Shown here: positions 7,348 through 15,662 of the stretch, in pieces
Position numbering within the stretch: position 1 is the first letter of the stretch
Layout of the letters: each line of letters opens with the position of its first letter
Origin: JBCCTX01 sp964652565
GTDB taxonomy: Bacteria > Bacteroidota > Bacteroidia > J057
Reading direction: 5' to 3'
Length of the DNA stretch: 38,343 bases
Assembly: GCA_964652565.1 (NCBI GenBank)
Contig: CAZZEC010000046.1
Location: forward strand, 1 to 38,343
The notes under the pieces: generated by a model
Told to the model about the DNA's origin: nothing
The model's input: the letters and a program-made list of their open reading frames with translations, nothing else
Databases searched by the model: none
Position numbers and translations under genes: made by a program

Positions 7348-9084
7348 CTAACCCACTACATGCCTTTTTAGCGCCCGAGAAAGAAATCGCACTTTATCCT
7401 TCAAGGCCATTCTTCCCATATTGGTTTTCACTACTCCTTTAGTAAAGGCTGTTTTACGGGAATAATCGATCTTTACATCGACTACAACCGGAATACCTTG
7501 CTGAGACTGTTCATATGCTTCTTTTATTCCCGGAATAATCTGTTGATCGTTTTCCATGGAAATAAAATGTGCTCCCACGGCGTCTGCGATTCCTTTTACC
7601 TGATAATCTCCTAATACGGTGCAGGTCTTTCGGTTAAGTGGTATTCTTTGAAATTGAGAGATCTGACCTAATTCTCCATCATGGAATACAAACACCATTA
7701 CCCCTGCTCCATAACTCACGGCAGTTAATAGTTCCAATCCCGTCATCAGAAAAGCACCATCCCCAACGATAGCTACAACGGGCTCCGTAGGATGAGTAAG
7801 TTTGACCCCTACAGCAGCAGGGACGCAATAGCCCATACAATTAAAATCTGTGGGAGAGATAAAATGGCGAGGTACCGTTACCGGATATAATTCAGCTGTT
7901 AAAAACGTATGTTTACCGTCATCTACGACCATAAACGTATTCTCAGGAAGTAATTCAGAGAGAGATTGATAAAAATGACCAGGAGAAACCCGATCCTGTT
8001 GTGGGGCCCCTATCCAACTCTGGAAATACGTTTCCTTATCTTTAGCTATTCGGGCTGTAAATTCTGAGACAGTACGTGTAGGAGTATGTGTACGATGGCG
8101 AAGTTCTTGCCATATAGCTTTTAACAATTCAGATGCATCTCCTTGTATCGCTACTTTAGCCGGGTAGTTTTTATGGAATACATCGGGATTAATATCTATG
8201 TGTATCAGATTTTCTGGTACTTCCATCCCGTAACTCCCTGTTGCTAATTCAGCAAAACGCACACCAATTGCCAGTAGACAATCATATCCCTCAAAAGCAT
8301 GCTTTGCAGCGGGAACAGCGGAGTTACCAAACCCCATACCTACGTGGAAAGGGTTTGAAGCAGGAAATGCACTAATCCCTTGCATGGTCGTAGCTACAGG
8401 CGCTGAAAGAGCTTCAGCTATTTGTGATGAAAACTCGTAGGCATCTACAGCACCCCATCCCAGATAGATTCCTGGCTTCTGCGAAGCAACCAACAAGTCT
8501 ACAGCCTCAATTATTTCCCTTTCATTAACATGAGTCTTTACACTTGGTTTTACGAATTCTGGCAGACTACCGACTTCTCCTTCGAACATTTGCAATTCCA
8601 CAGGAATCTCAACATAAACAGGACCTGGTTCACCTGAAACTGCTGTTTGATAGGCTTCGAATAAGGTAGAAACTACTGTTTCATGGGTTTCTATGAGATA
8701 ATATTTCTTTATAATCCCATTAAGTACTTTCCCCAAATCCAATTGATGGAGTTGGTACGCCTTTCCACTATCTCTTCGTGTACCCCCGGAAATAATTAAC
8801 ATGGGAATACCATCCAGATAAGCTTCTCCTATCCCACTCATCGCGTGAGTTGTACCCGCAGCAGGTACAATAACCAATGTTCCTACATAGTCATTAGTCC
8901 TTGAGACGCCATCTGCCATAAATGCTGCACCTGCTTCATGCGTAACCAGTACAGGTAAAATTTCTTTGGATTTATTGAGTTCATCATAAATCTCTGTATT
9001 GTGCACTCCTGGTATCCCAAAGGTATGCTTTACCCCCATGTGCTCAAGGGCGTATTTTACTAAAAATGCGGCAGTCTTTTTCAT
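7348..9084 (-). CDS. Thiamine-diphosphate-dependent enzyme, acetolactate synthase-like
   Basis: A 578-residue enzyme of the ALS/pyruvate oxidase/benzoylformate decarboxylase superfamily. The N-terminal PYR domain has the cofactor-activating Glu in VLVTHEAGAAFMADG (E50). The central domain runs about 190-335. The C-terminal PP domain has the GDG motif (441-443). At the position of the usual NN pair the sequence reads HD (468-469) in VFHDGELGQ; Asp can still bind Mg2+, and this variant may mark a subfamily. It probably decarboxylates a 2-oxo acid or joins two; the substrate is unknown. The start at 9084 is chosen because its ATG overlaps the stop of the upstream flavoprotein gene as ATGA (9081-9084), showing translational coupling; an earlier in-frame ATG at 9138 lies inside that gene. 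Confidence 0.88.
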   Translation of the reverse strand: MKKTAAFLVKYALEHMGVKHTFGIPGVHNTEIYDELNKSKEILPVLVTHEAGAAFMADGVSRTNDYVGTLVIVPAAGTTHAMSGIGEAYLDGIPMLIISGGTRRDSGKAYQLHQLDLGKVLNGIIKKYYLIETHETVVSTLFEAYQTAVSGEPGPVYVEIPVELQMFEGEVGSLPEFVKPSVKTHVNEREIIEAVDLLVASQKPGIYLGWGAVDAYEFSSQIAEALSAPVATTMQGISAFPASNPFHVGMGFGNSAVPAAKHAFEGYDCLLAIGVRFAELATGSYGMEVPENLIHIDINPDVFHKNYPAKVAIQGDASELLKAIWQELRHRTHTPTRTVSEFTARIAKDKETYFQSWIGAPQQDRVSPGHFYQSLSELLPENTFMVVDDGKHTFLTAELYPVTVPRHFISPTDFNCMGYCVPAAVGVKLTHPTEPVVAIVGDGAFLMTGLELLTAVSYGAGVMVFVFHDGELGQISQFQRIPLNRKTCTVLGDYQVKGIADAVGAHFISMENDQQIIPGIKEAYEQSQQGIPVVVDVKIDYSRKTAFTKGVVKTNMGRMALKDKVRFLSRALKRHVVG

Positions 9085-10718
9085 GTTAGCGTTTTTCCTG
9101 AGATTGAATAAGCAGCTATACGCCCTGTCAACACGCATGCACTTAAAAATGTACCTTCTAAAGCGCGGAATCCATGCAAATTTCCCCCTCCAAATCCAGC
9201 GGCTTCTCCAACTGCATACAATCCTTCAATAGGTACCTGATTACCCATCTTATCAGGTTTACCAAGCACCCTACTTTGAAGATCCGTTTGTATTCCTCCC
9301 AAACTTTTCCTAGACAAGATAAACTCGCGGATAGCGATTAATGGCATTGCCTTTGGGTCATTTATCTTTTGAAATTTACATGTCCTCAGGCGATCTCCGG
9401 TATATTGACGAACATGTGCAATTCGCCTGAGTTGCTCATCATTAAAGTATTTTTTTCCCCGATCGATATTTGCATCATAGGTATCAATCGATTCCTTAAG
9501 TACCTGTACATCGACATGGTCTTTGCCTGTTAAGGCGTTCATTTTTTCAGAGAGTTCTTCTATACTGTTCCCTACTACAATGTCTTTGGATTCATGTAGA
9601 ATCTTATCAACCAGTTTCTTATTCCCAAAAAGGATTGTTGAAACAAATTGTAATAACTTTTTTTCCCTGATTGCATCATTGGATTCGGAACCTGATATCG
9701 CAAATTCCTTATTCATTATTTTAGCGTTAAGTATTTGCCATGAATATTTTACAGGCTCCTGGCAGATACGTTCGACCAGATACCGCGTGTCATAAGCAGT
9801 CATGAGCGGCATAGGGCCAAATCTTTCCCCACGATAATTTACCCAAATTGCTGATTTGGGCGGAACTAAACTCAACCCATGTTTTGGCATAACAGGTTGA
9901 GGGTGATGAATCCCAGCAGCATAATTCCACATCCTGTCCAGATGCGTAACATTACCACAGATTGCATCCGTGGCATCGTGCATATCACCGATTGCATAGG
10001 GATGAGAACCGTTCAAGATTTCTTCAGGTGGGTCTCCCCAGGGCTTATACCAATTTTGTTTTACTTTTTCAATACTACCATTGATTCCTCCAGTAGCGAT
10101 AACGACTACATCCGCTTTAGCTATAAAAGACTCTCCAGTCATTTCATCCACTCCATCAACACCTGTGATCCTGCCGTTATCTATCTCTAATTCGGTCACC
10201 CTATGTCTATATTTGATTGTCAAACCAGACTTTTCTGGATGATCAAGTAAATACCCCGATAACACTTTACTCAATTCATACCCTGTACCCCACACCATAT
10301 GAAACCTTGGCACTGAATTCCCTGGTCTGTATAATCCCCTCTCTACCCAGTGTACAACGGGGAAAAAGGCAATCCCATAAGATTTTAGCCAATCGTGTAT
10401 ATATGGAGTAGAAAAATGGACAAATTGCTCAGCCCATTTCTTCGGCCAATGGTCTTCTTCACCGAATTCTGCAAATGCATGCCAATCTTTCAATGCCTGT
10501 TCAGGGCTATCTTTTATTCCTCTTTTCCTTTGTATAGGACTGTCGGCAAAAAACATCCCACCAAAGGACCATTTTGCTAATCCTCCGATTTCTTTTTCTT
10601 CATCTCTATCTATTATCAATACCCTCTTCTGTTGGTGAAGAAGTTCAATGGCAGCGACAATACCTGCAATACCTGCCCCCACAACAATCACATCTGCCTG
10701 ATAGGTATTACTGTCCAT
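9081..10718 (-). CDS. FAD-dependent dehydrogenase (fumarate reductase/ketosteroid dehydrogenase-like)
   Basis: A 545-residue flavoprotein. The N-terminal Rossmann FAD motif is VIVVGAGIAGIVAAIELL (residues 10-27), with an acidic strand end at LIIDRDEE. The C-terminus carries the second FAD motif GLYAVGEAAGFGGGNLHGFRALEGTF (about 503-528) followed by a helix. The organisation matches FAD-binding dehydrogenases of the fumarate reductase/3-oxosteroid 1-dehydrogenase group, which oxidise or reduce C-C bonds beside carbonyls. The real substrate is unknown. No signal peptide is seen. It is the first gene of a two-gene unit with the ThDP enzyme, coupled by a 4-base stop/start overlap, suggesting consecutive steps of one degradative pathway. 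Confidence 0.87.
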   Translation of the reverse strand: MDSNTYQADVIVVGAGIAGIVAAIELLHQQKRVLIIDRDEEKEIGGLAKWSFGGMFFADSPIQRKRGIKDSPEQALKDWHAFAEFGEEDHWPKKWAEQFVHFSTPYIHDWLKSYGIAFFPVVHWVERGLYRPGNSVPRFHMVWGTGYELSKVLSGYLLDHPEKSGLTIKYRHRVTELEIDNGRITGVDGVDEMTGESFIAKADVVVIATGGINGSIEKVKQNWYKPWGDPPEEILNGSHPYAIGDMHDATDAICGNVTHLDRMWNYAAGIHHPQPVMPKHGLSLVPPKSAIWVNYRGERFGPMPLMTAYDTRYLVERICQEPVKYSWQILNAKIMNKEFAISGSESNDAIREKKLLQFVSTILFGNKKLVDKILHESKDIVVGNSIEELSEKMNALTGKDHVDVQVLKESIDTYDANIDRGKKYFNDEQLRRIAHVRQYTGDRLRTCKFQKINDPKAMPLIAIREFILSRKSLGGIQTDLQSRVLGKPDKMGNQVPIEGLYAVGEAAGFGGGNLHGFRALEGTFLSACVLTGRIAAYSISGKTLT

Positions 10719-10765
10719 AACCCTTGTTGATAAGTAATTGGAAACTTATATAAAATAGGGAATCC

Positions 10766-10805
10766 CTGCCATATATCAAAAAACCAATTCTTTAATATAT
10801 GGCAG
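10766..10805. repeat. 11-bp perfect inverted repeat (stem-loop) in the spacer
   Basis: CTGCCATATAT (10766-10776) and ATATATGGCAG (10795-10805) are perfect reverse complements around an 18-base loop. It lies between two minus-strand genes and touches GACGAC repeat block 2. No T tract follows on either strand, so it is either a 3'-end stabilising hairpin for the lipoprotein transcript or part of the repeat element. Confidence 0.55.
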
Positions 10806-10808
10806 ATT

Positions 10809-10855
10809 GGACAATAGACGACAGATGATGGACCATTAGGACCACAGACGATCAC
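10809..10855. repeat. Degenerate GACGAC/GACCACAGAC intergenic repeat, block 2
   Basis: This stretch shares exact words with block 1 at 174-260: GACGACAGA at 817-825 of this kilobase (10817-10825) and GACCACAGAC at 10840-10849. Same-style words (GATGATGGACC) fill the rest. As in block 1, a stem-loop is adjacent. Confidence 0.65.
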
Positions 10856-10892
10856 GCCAATTTTTTGAATTGACTTAGTGAAATAATTGCTG

Positions 10893-11291
10893 CTACTGCT
10901 TCTTTAATACGTACTTCAGGGACTGCTTATCTGAGTCCCGCCAAAGTTCCAGATTTTCCCCATCAAAGAAGTAAGAATATTTACCCTGGAGTACCATTTC
11001 CTGCTTAACTTGCTTCCATACTCCCTGTTCATTAAAGATGAGTTTACCGTCTTTTTTCACAAAAGTTCCCTGCCCCCCTGCCGGAACCAGATTGGGGTTT
11101 CCTATGCATTCATATCCTTTTTCATGTAGGATAAGGGTAACAGGGCCTGACTTTTTCAAAGAAAGCGCCAAATCATTTGCCAGGAAGATTCCCTCATAGG
11201 TTCCACTAAGATCCACGGGATTCACCTCTTCCTCGCTGCAACTGATGAAACACATTATAGAAATTGTCAACAAAAAGTATAAAGTTTTCAT
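10893..11291 (-). CDS. Small putative lipoprotein (132 aa)
   Basis: A 132-residue protein with a lipoprotein signal peptide and lipobox FISC, predicted lipidation at Cys18, then the acidic SEEEVNP typical of envelope lipoproteins in this phylum. The mature part contains GTYEGIF, LILHEKGYECIGN, TFVKKDGKLIFNEQGVWKQ and GKYSYFFDGENLELWR, an all-beta pattern resembling lipocalin-like small lipoproteins. No function is assigned. It is divergent from the FG-GAP gene, with 92 bases between the two starts. Confidence 0.7.
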   Translation of the reverse strand: MKTLYFLLTISIMCFISCSEEEVNPVDLSGTYEGIFLANDLALSLKKSGPVTLILHEKGYECIGNPNLVPAGGQGTFVKKDGKLIFNEQGVWKQVKQEMVLQGKYSYFFDGENLELWRDSDKQSLKYVLKKQ

Positions 11292-11370
11292 AGTTGAAAT
11301 GAATATTAATGGTAATCAGAATAACAGTTTAAGGTGTTAGATATTTTTCTATTTTGACGCACAAATAAAA

Positions 11371-11377
11371 AGAAGGG
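11371..11377 (+). promoter_or_regulatory. Shine-Dalgarno-like AGAAGGG that decides the FG-GAP gene start
   Basis: AGAAGGG directly abuts an ATG at 11378 but is 6 bases before the ATG at 11384. Normal spacing therefore favours initiation at 11384. A TATTTTG near 11350 resembles a -7 box with one base missing. Confidence 0.4.
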
Positions 11378-11383
11378 ATGGCT

Positions 11384-13753
11384 ATGCACCAACATTTTAA
11401 CAATTTTTTAATGTTGTTTACAAAACTTTTATTTCAAGACCTTATTAAGCACCTAATTATCCTAGGTTCTTTATCATTTGTTCATATTCACACTTTTTCT
11501 CAATCTTATCATCTAGCAACGGAGATACCTGTAAGAAAATTGAATGGTGATACGCTTACAAACGCCTGGTCTGGAGGATTGGAAACGCCTCAATATGGCT
11601 CAGTAGACTTGAATAGAGATGGAGTGCTTGATTTAGTTGCGTTTGATAAAGAGGCCAGTAGATTTGTTACATTCTTAAATACGGGTAGCGAAAATGAAGT
11701 CAACTTTCGTTACGATCCATCCTATCAGCGTCTTTTTGATAATTGTCCTTGCATAACATGGGCCCTTTTCGAGGATGCGAATTGTGATGGGCTTCCTGAT
11801 TTATTGTGCAGAACTGATAACTCCGATGCTTCTGTGTTTGAACAACGTATCGCAGCGGATAGTATACTTTTTGAATTGACTTATCCTGAACTCAATGTCC
11901 AACGAGGAAATTTAACTTCTGTACTCTCCGTTAACCCTACAGATATTCCCGGGTTGAAAGACTTAGACTATGATGGGGACCTGGATTTTTTGGTTTTTGG
12001 CGTAAATGCAACAACTGTAACGTACATCAAAAACATGGCTGTTGAAAACACTGGAAGGTGCGATACCTTCCTATTAGTACGAGACACACAGTGTTGGGGA
12101 CATTTTAGGGAGAGTGATGTGGATAACACAGCATTTGTAGCTGATACGATCAGTTGTCCCTTTACCAGCGATTTCCGCCCCAGAATAAGATCGCTTTTTC
12201 AATCCAGAGAAGTAACATATGAAAATGTTGCCAATGGAGTAACAGGCACTCGCGATATTCTTCACGCGGGATCGACCACGCTTCTTTTAGATCTGAATGC
12301 CGATTCTACATATGATGCACTGATAGGAGATACTTCTTTCGACGAAATCTATGCTTTGTATAATTCCGGGACTATTGACTATGCATTTATGGATTCGGTT
12401 GAGCGCAACTTCCCATCTTTGGATACCTCGATTAGTATTTCAACTTTCCCTTCAGCGTTTTATCTGGATATCAATAATGATGGAGTGAGAGATCTGATTG
12501 CCGCCCCCCATGCTAGCAGTTCTTTTGATAATGTAACAGGAACCTGGCTATACCTGAATGTAGGCGCAGATAACAAACCTGATTTTCAACTATCAGAACG
12601 TGGATTTTTACAAAATACTACCTTGGATGTAGGCTCTTATGCTTTTCCCTCGTTTATAGACTATAACAACGATGGATTGCAAGATCTGATTGTGGGTAAT
12701 TTGGGGTATTTCAATGCTGATTCTCCCATACTAGAACCTGCCATAGCACTATTGGAAAATACTGGTACCAACGCATTTCCAACATATGAAATCAGAACGC
12801 TTGATATGTTAGATCTCCGTAGCACAAATGATTTCCCATTACTCACAGAAATCAGCCCTGCAGGCGGGGATTTAAATGGAGATGGCAGGGATGATTTATT
12901 GTTGGGGAATACGATGGGAACACTGTATTTCTTCCAACATAATGGTATGAATACAACTAATCCCTTTGAATTTGTTACCGATACATTGGGAGGAATTGAT
13001 GTAGGAAGAAATAGTGCCCCCTTTCTCTATGATATTGATGAGGATGAGGACCTGGATCTTTTTATAGGAAATGTAGATGGATACATACATTTTTATGAAA
13101 ATAAAGGGATTAGTGAAGAAGTAATCCCTGCTGGACTTCCTGAATTTGAATTAATTTCAGAGACATGGGGCAATATTAGAATACTCGACGAATTTGGTGG
13201 AGAATTTTCCAGAGGATTTGCCCGCCCGACTCTGGCTGATTATGATAAGGATGGAGAAGCGGAATTACTCGTTGGAGGAGTTGTTGGAGAAGTTGAAATC
13301 TATGAATTTGTCAATCAGAGGGTGTCCGACTCGTTAGTATTTTCAGGTGTTTTAGCTAATCACGATTTTGGTGTACGAGCAGCCCCTGCTGTAGCAGTAA
13401 CTGATACGTCAAATAGCCCCATATTCGTTGTGGGAAATATACAAGGAGGCTTACAGTTAGTTGTCCCGGATTCTTTTGGCATCATCACCTCTACAGAGAA
13501 AAACCTGTCAACACCAAAGTCCTTCGATATTTTCCCAAACCCTACTTCCAGCCAAATCACAATTCATAGTCTAGACAATCAAATCCGACCTGCCAATATA
13601 TCTATCTATGATCTAAGTGGTAAACTAAATTATCAAGATGGTATCTTACATTATCCTAAAAAATTAGACTTGTCTTTCCTGAGTCCAGGATATTACTATT
13701 TGACGATTACACATTCATCAGGACGAGAAGTGTTTAAGGTACTTAAATACTAA
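11384..13753 (+). CDS. Secreted FG-GAP/VCBS repeat protein with T9SS sorting domain
   Basis: About 789 residues. The N-terminal 40 residues are a long signal peptide ending HTFSQ. Repeats with Ca2+-binding DxDxDG-like loops follow along the chain: DLNRDGVLDLVAF, DANCDGLPDLLC, DLDYDGDLDFLVFG, DINNDGVRDLIAAP, DYNNDGLQDLIVGN, DLNGDGRDDLLLGN, DIDEDEDLDLFIGN and DYDKDGEAELLVGG. Together they suggest a beta-propeller similar to integrin alpha heads. The last 80 residues are a type A T9SS domain (FDIFPNPTSSQITIHS, ISIYDLSGKL, LSPGYYYLTI, FKVLKY). It is probably a cell-surface or released protein; the ligand is unknown. Confidence 0.85.
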   Translation: MHQHFNNFLMLFTKLLFQDLIKHLIILGSLSFVHIHTFSQSYHLATEIPVRKLNGDTLTNAWSGGLETPQYGSVDLNRDGVLDLVAFDKEASRFVTFLNTGSENEVNFRYDPSYQRLFDNCPCITWALFEDANCDGLPDLLCRTDNSDASVFEQRIAADSILFELTYPELNVQRGNLTSVLSVNPTDIPGLKDLDYDGDLDFLVFGVNATTVTYIKNMAVENTGRCDTFLLVRDTQCWGHFRESDVDNTAFVADTISCPFTSDFRPRIRSLFQSREVTYENVANGVTGTRDILHAGSTTLLLDLNADSTYDALIGDTSFDEIYALYNSGTIDYAFMDSVERNFPSLDTSISISTFPSAFYLDINNDGVRDLIAAPHASSSFDNVTGTWLYLNVGADNKPDFQLSERGFLQNTTLDVGSYAFPSFIDYNNDGLQDLIVGNLGYFNADSPILEPAIALLENTGTNAFPTYEIRTLDMLDLRSTNDFPLLTEISPAGGDLNGDGRDDLLLGNTMGTLYFFQHNGMNTTNPFEFVTDTLGGIDVGRNSAPFLYDIDEDEDLDLFIGNVDGYIHFYENKGISEEVIPAGLPEFELISETWGNIRILDEFGGEFSRGFARPTLADYDKDGEAELLVGGVVGEVEIYEFVNQRVSDSLVFSGVLANHDFGVRAAPAVAVTDTSNSPIFVVGNIQGGLQLVVPDSFGIITSTEKNLSTPKSFDIFPNPTSSQITIHSLDNQIRPANISIYDLSGKLNYQDGILHYPKKLDLSFLSPGYYYLTITHSSGREVFKVLKY

Positions 13754-13818
13754 TCCAGTTCTTTCAAAAGCCCATCGATGTCAAGTGGTTTTGTATATAT
13801 ATCCAAAGATCCATCCAC
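13750..13818 (-). pseudogene. Possible relic of a response-regulator receiver domain C-terminus
   Basis: On the minus strand the spacer encodes VDGSLDIYTKPLDIDGLL plus KELD and a TAG stop at 13750-13752. The upstream in-frame codon at 13819-13821 is a stop. The pattern D-x-Y-x-x-KP-x-DIDxLL matches the end of receiver domains, where the conserved Lys is followed by Pro and a last helix. No upstream receiver sequence remains. Only about 22 codons are present, so chance resemblance cannot be excluded. It overlaps the FG-GAP stop codon by 4 bases. Confidence 0.35.
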
Positions 13819-13867
13819 TTACTTGTAATTATTACCTATCTTTAAGAGAACTTAAACAAAGATCCCT

Positions 13868-14497
13868 ATGCTAAGAATGTTGGTTATCCCCATTCTATTT
13901 CTCCTTCTATTAGGATGTGTCAATGAATCCTCGGAAAACTTCTCTCCGTTATTTGATGGTACCTTTAAAGGATGGGAAGGGAATATGGAATTTTTCAGAA
14001 TAGAAGAGGAGGTAATTATTGCGGGCATGTTAACTGAAAGCATTCCTCAAAACGAATTTTTATGTACTTCAACACCCTATTCAGATTTTGAACTTCAACT
14101 CGAAGCCAAACTGATAGGTACTGGAAACAACGCAGGCGTACAATTTCGAAGTACACGGATACCAGATAGCAATGAAGTAATTGGATATCAGTATGATATT
14201 GGTAAGTCTCCACAAAGAACCATTTGGGCTTCTCTATATGATGAATCGCGAAGGAAAAGGTTTCTTATTCAGCCTTCAGAGGAAAAGATACATGAACTGT
14301 TACAGGAAGAAGCGTGGAATAGTTTGACGATTCGATGCAAAGAAAATACTATTATTTTTGCGCTTAATGGAGAGGAAGTATTGCGATATGAAGAACCTGA
14401 GGAAGGCATCTCTCAATCAGGAAACATTTGCTTGCAAATCCATAGTGGTCCTCCAGCAGAGGCACACTATCGAAATATCCGAATCAAAGAGTTTTGA
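13868..14497 (+). CDS. DUF1080 (3-keto-disaccharide hydrolase domain) lipoprotein
   Basis: A 209-residue protein with a lipoprotein signal and lipobox LLGC (Cys17). The rest is a single DUF1080 domain: LFDGTFKGWEG (about 33-43), a region with FLCTSTPYSDFELQLEAK, GNNAGVQFRSTRIPD and VIGYQYDIG, and a final HSGPPAEAHYRNIRIKEF. This concanavalin-like fold includes enzymes described as 3-keto-glucoside hydrolases and also non-catalytic binding proteins, so activity on modified sugars is a family-based guess. A box TATCTTTA at 13837-13844, one mismatch from TAnnTTTG, may be its -7 element. Confidence 0.85.
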   Translation: MLRMLVIPILFLLLLGCVNESSENFSPLFDGTFKGWEGNMEFFRIEEEVIIAGMLTESIPQNEFLCTSTPYSDFELQLEAKLIGTGNNAGVQFRSTRIPDSNEVIGYQYDIGKSPQRTIWASLYDESRRKRFLIQPSEEKIHELLQEEAWNSLTIRCKENTIIFALNGEEVLRYEEPEEGISQSGNICLQIHSGPPAEAHYRNIRIKEF

Positions 14498-14500
14498 ATA

Positions 14501-14517
14501 CACAAAGCTGTTTTGTG
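14501..14517. terminator. Small hairpin between convergent genes
   Basis: CACAAA-GCTGT-TTTGTG, a 6-bp stem, sits in the 40-base gap between the ends of the DUF1080 gene and the convergent hydrolase gene. It could end either transcript. It lacks a clear T tract. Confidence 0.3.
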
Positions 14518-14537
14518 ATGCCGCTACCACCATACTT

Positions 14538-15662
14538 TTATGATTCTCCATATAAATAATCTGCTGCAGCCTGACTCATTTTACGAAAGTCATGGCCCAC
14601 ATTTGGAACGACTTTCAGTTCCCATCGAAAAGTATATCCCAACCCTTCAGCATATTTTTGACTCTGATCGAAAAAATATTTTCCTCTAGCGTAGCGATGT
14701 AGTCCTCTCTGGTCTGCCGTTTCCGATCTAAGAAGTGTACCTCTATCCTCGTTTTCATTATCTAATTCTCCAAGAAGTAATACTAATTGATTTGCAAAAG
14801 AAGAAGCTAATTGCTCTTGTGGGATGGGAGTATCTTCCATTCCAAAAGGAAGGCCCCTTTCAAAATCCGGGTGGGTATAAAAACCTGAATTAGCTGCTAT
14901 GATGTATTCCGCTTTGTTTTCTGGATAAAACAGAGCCAATCTATGAAGTATTTGGCCTCCTGCAGAATGCCCAAACATATCATACGTTGTTTGATTTCCA
15001 TTCAATGCTGTTACAACCTGATCAAATATTCTGTCAAAGTCCTTAAATATCCATTGATTGGGATCGTCGTTAACCTCAAATTGGAGAGATGATTCATCCA
15101 GCAGGGCATTATTGGAATTCTCTACAAATTCAAAACTTTGCGTATAATCCCACTCATGCATTAATCCACACATATGATATTGCGTAAAATCATACATGGA
15201 TTCTCGATATTGAAGAGAAAGTATAAGCAGATTATACTGTTCTGCTGCATCAATCCAGGCATCTCTATACTCATCCCCATCTCTACCTGCTCCTGGGATG
15301 ACCATAAGAATCTTTGTATCAGGATGATAATTTTGAGGCATGTAATAATACACTCCGATAGGTTTACCCTTTTTACCCATTCCTCCCTCAACGACGAATA
15401 CCCCTGAACCTTTTTGGATATCGATACTATCCACCTCTAATTCTTCTAGACGAACAATCTCACTGCTTTTTACCAAGGCCATCTGGCAATGTGGACAAAT
15501 ACCTGGTTTTTGAAAGATGAGTGTATCACAAGCTAAGTTACAAGGCGTACATACGTATGTTATATTCTGTGTTTGACAAGATACATAGATGATCAACACC
15601 AATACTGGAATGAAAATATTGACAATCTTTACGTTCATGGTGAATAAGGTTTTAACTTTCAT
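14538..15662 (-). CDS. Lipoprotein: metal-binding Cys motif fused to an alpha/beta hydrolase
   Basis: A 374-residue protein with a signal peptide and lipobox VSC (Cys29). Residues 36-64 (YVCTPCNLACDTLIF and QKPGICPHCQMALV) resemble the heavy-metal-binding domain seen in copper and cation efflux proteins, usually CPMHPE...PGxCPxCxMxL; here Cys38, 41, 45, 56 and 59 are available. From about residue 80 comes an alpha/beta hydrolase with an oxyanion-type PGAGRDGDEY, nucleophile elbow MFGHSAGG (Ser233) and a late His in PNVGHDF (about 358). It is likely a periplasm-facing esterase of unknown substrate. The ATG at 15662 directly abuts the stop of the DinB gene; a second ATG at 15638 would also keep the signal peptide. 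Confidence 0.78.
   Translation of the reverse strand: MKVKTLFTMNVKIVNIFIPVLVLIIYVSCQTQNITYVCTPCNLACDTLIFQKPGICPHCQMALVKSSEIVRLEELEVDSIDIQKGSGVFVVEGGMGKKGKPIGVYYYMPQNYHPDTKILMVIPGAGRDGDEYRDAWIDAAEQYNLLILSLQYRESMYDFTQYHMCGLMHEWDYTQSFEFVENSNNALLDESSLQFEVNDDPNQWIFKDFDRIFDQVVTALNGNQTTYDMFGHSAGGQILHRLALFYPENKAEYIIAANSGFYTHPDFERGLPFGMEDTPIPQEQLASSFANQLVLLLGELDNENEDRGTLLRSETADQRGLHRYARGKYFFDQSQKYAEGLGYTFRWELKVVPNVGHDFRKMSQAAADYLYGES

Noticed and set aside
13360..13560. Minus-strand open frames inside the FG-GAP, SulP and propeller genes
   Set aside because: They are antisense to strongly conserved proteins and show no family motif.
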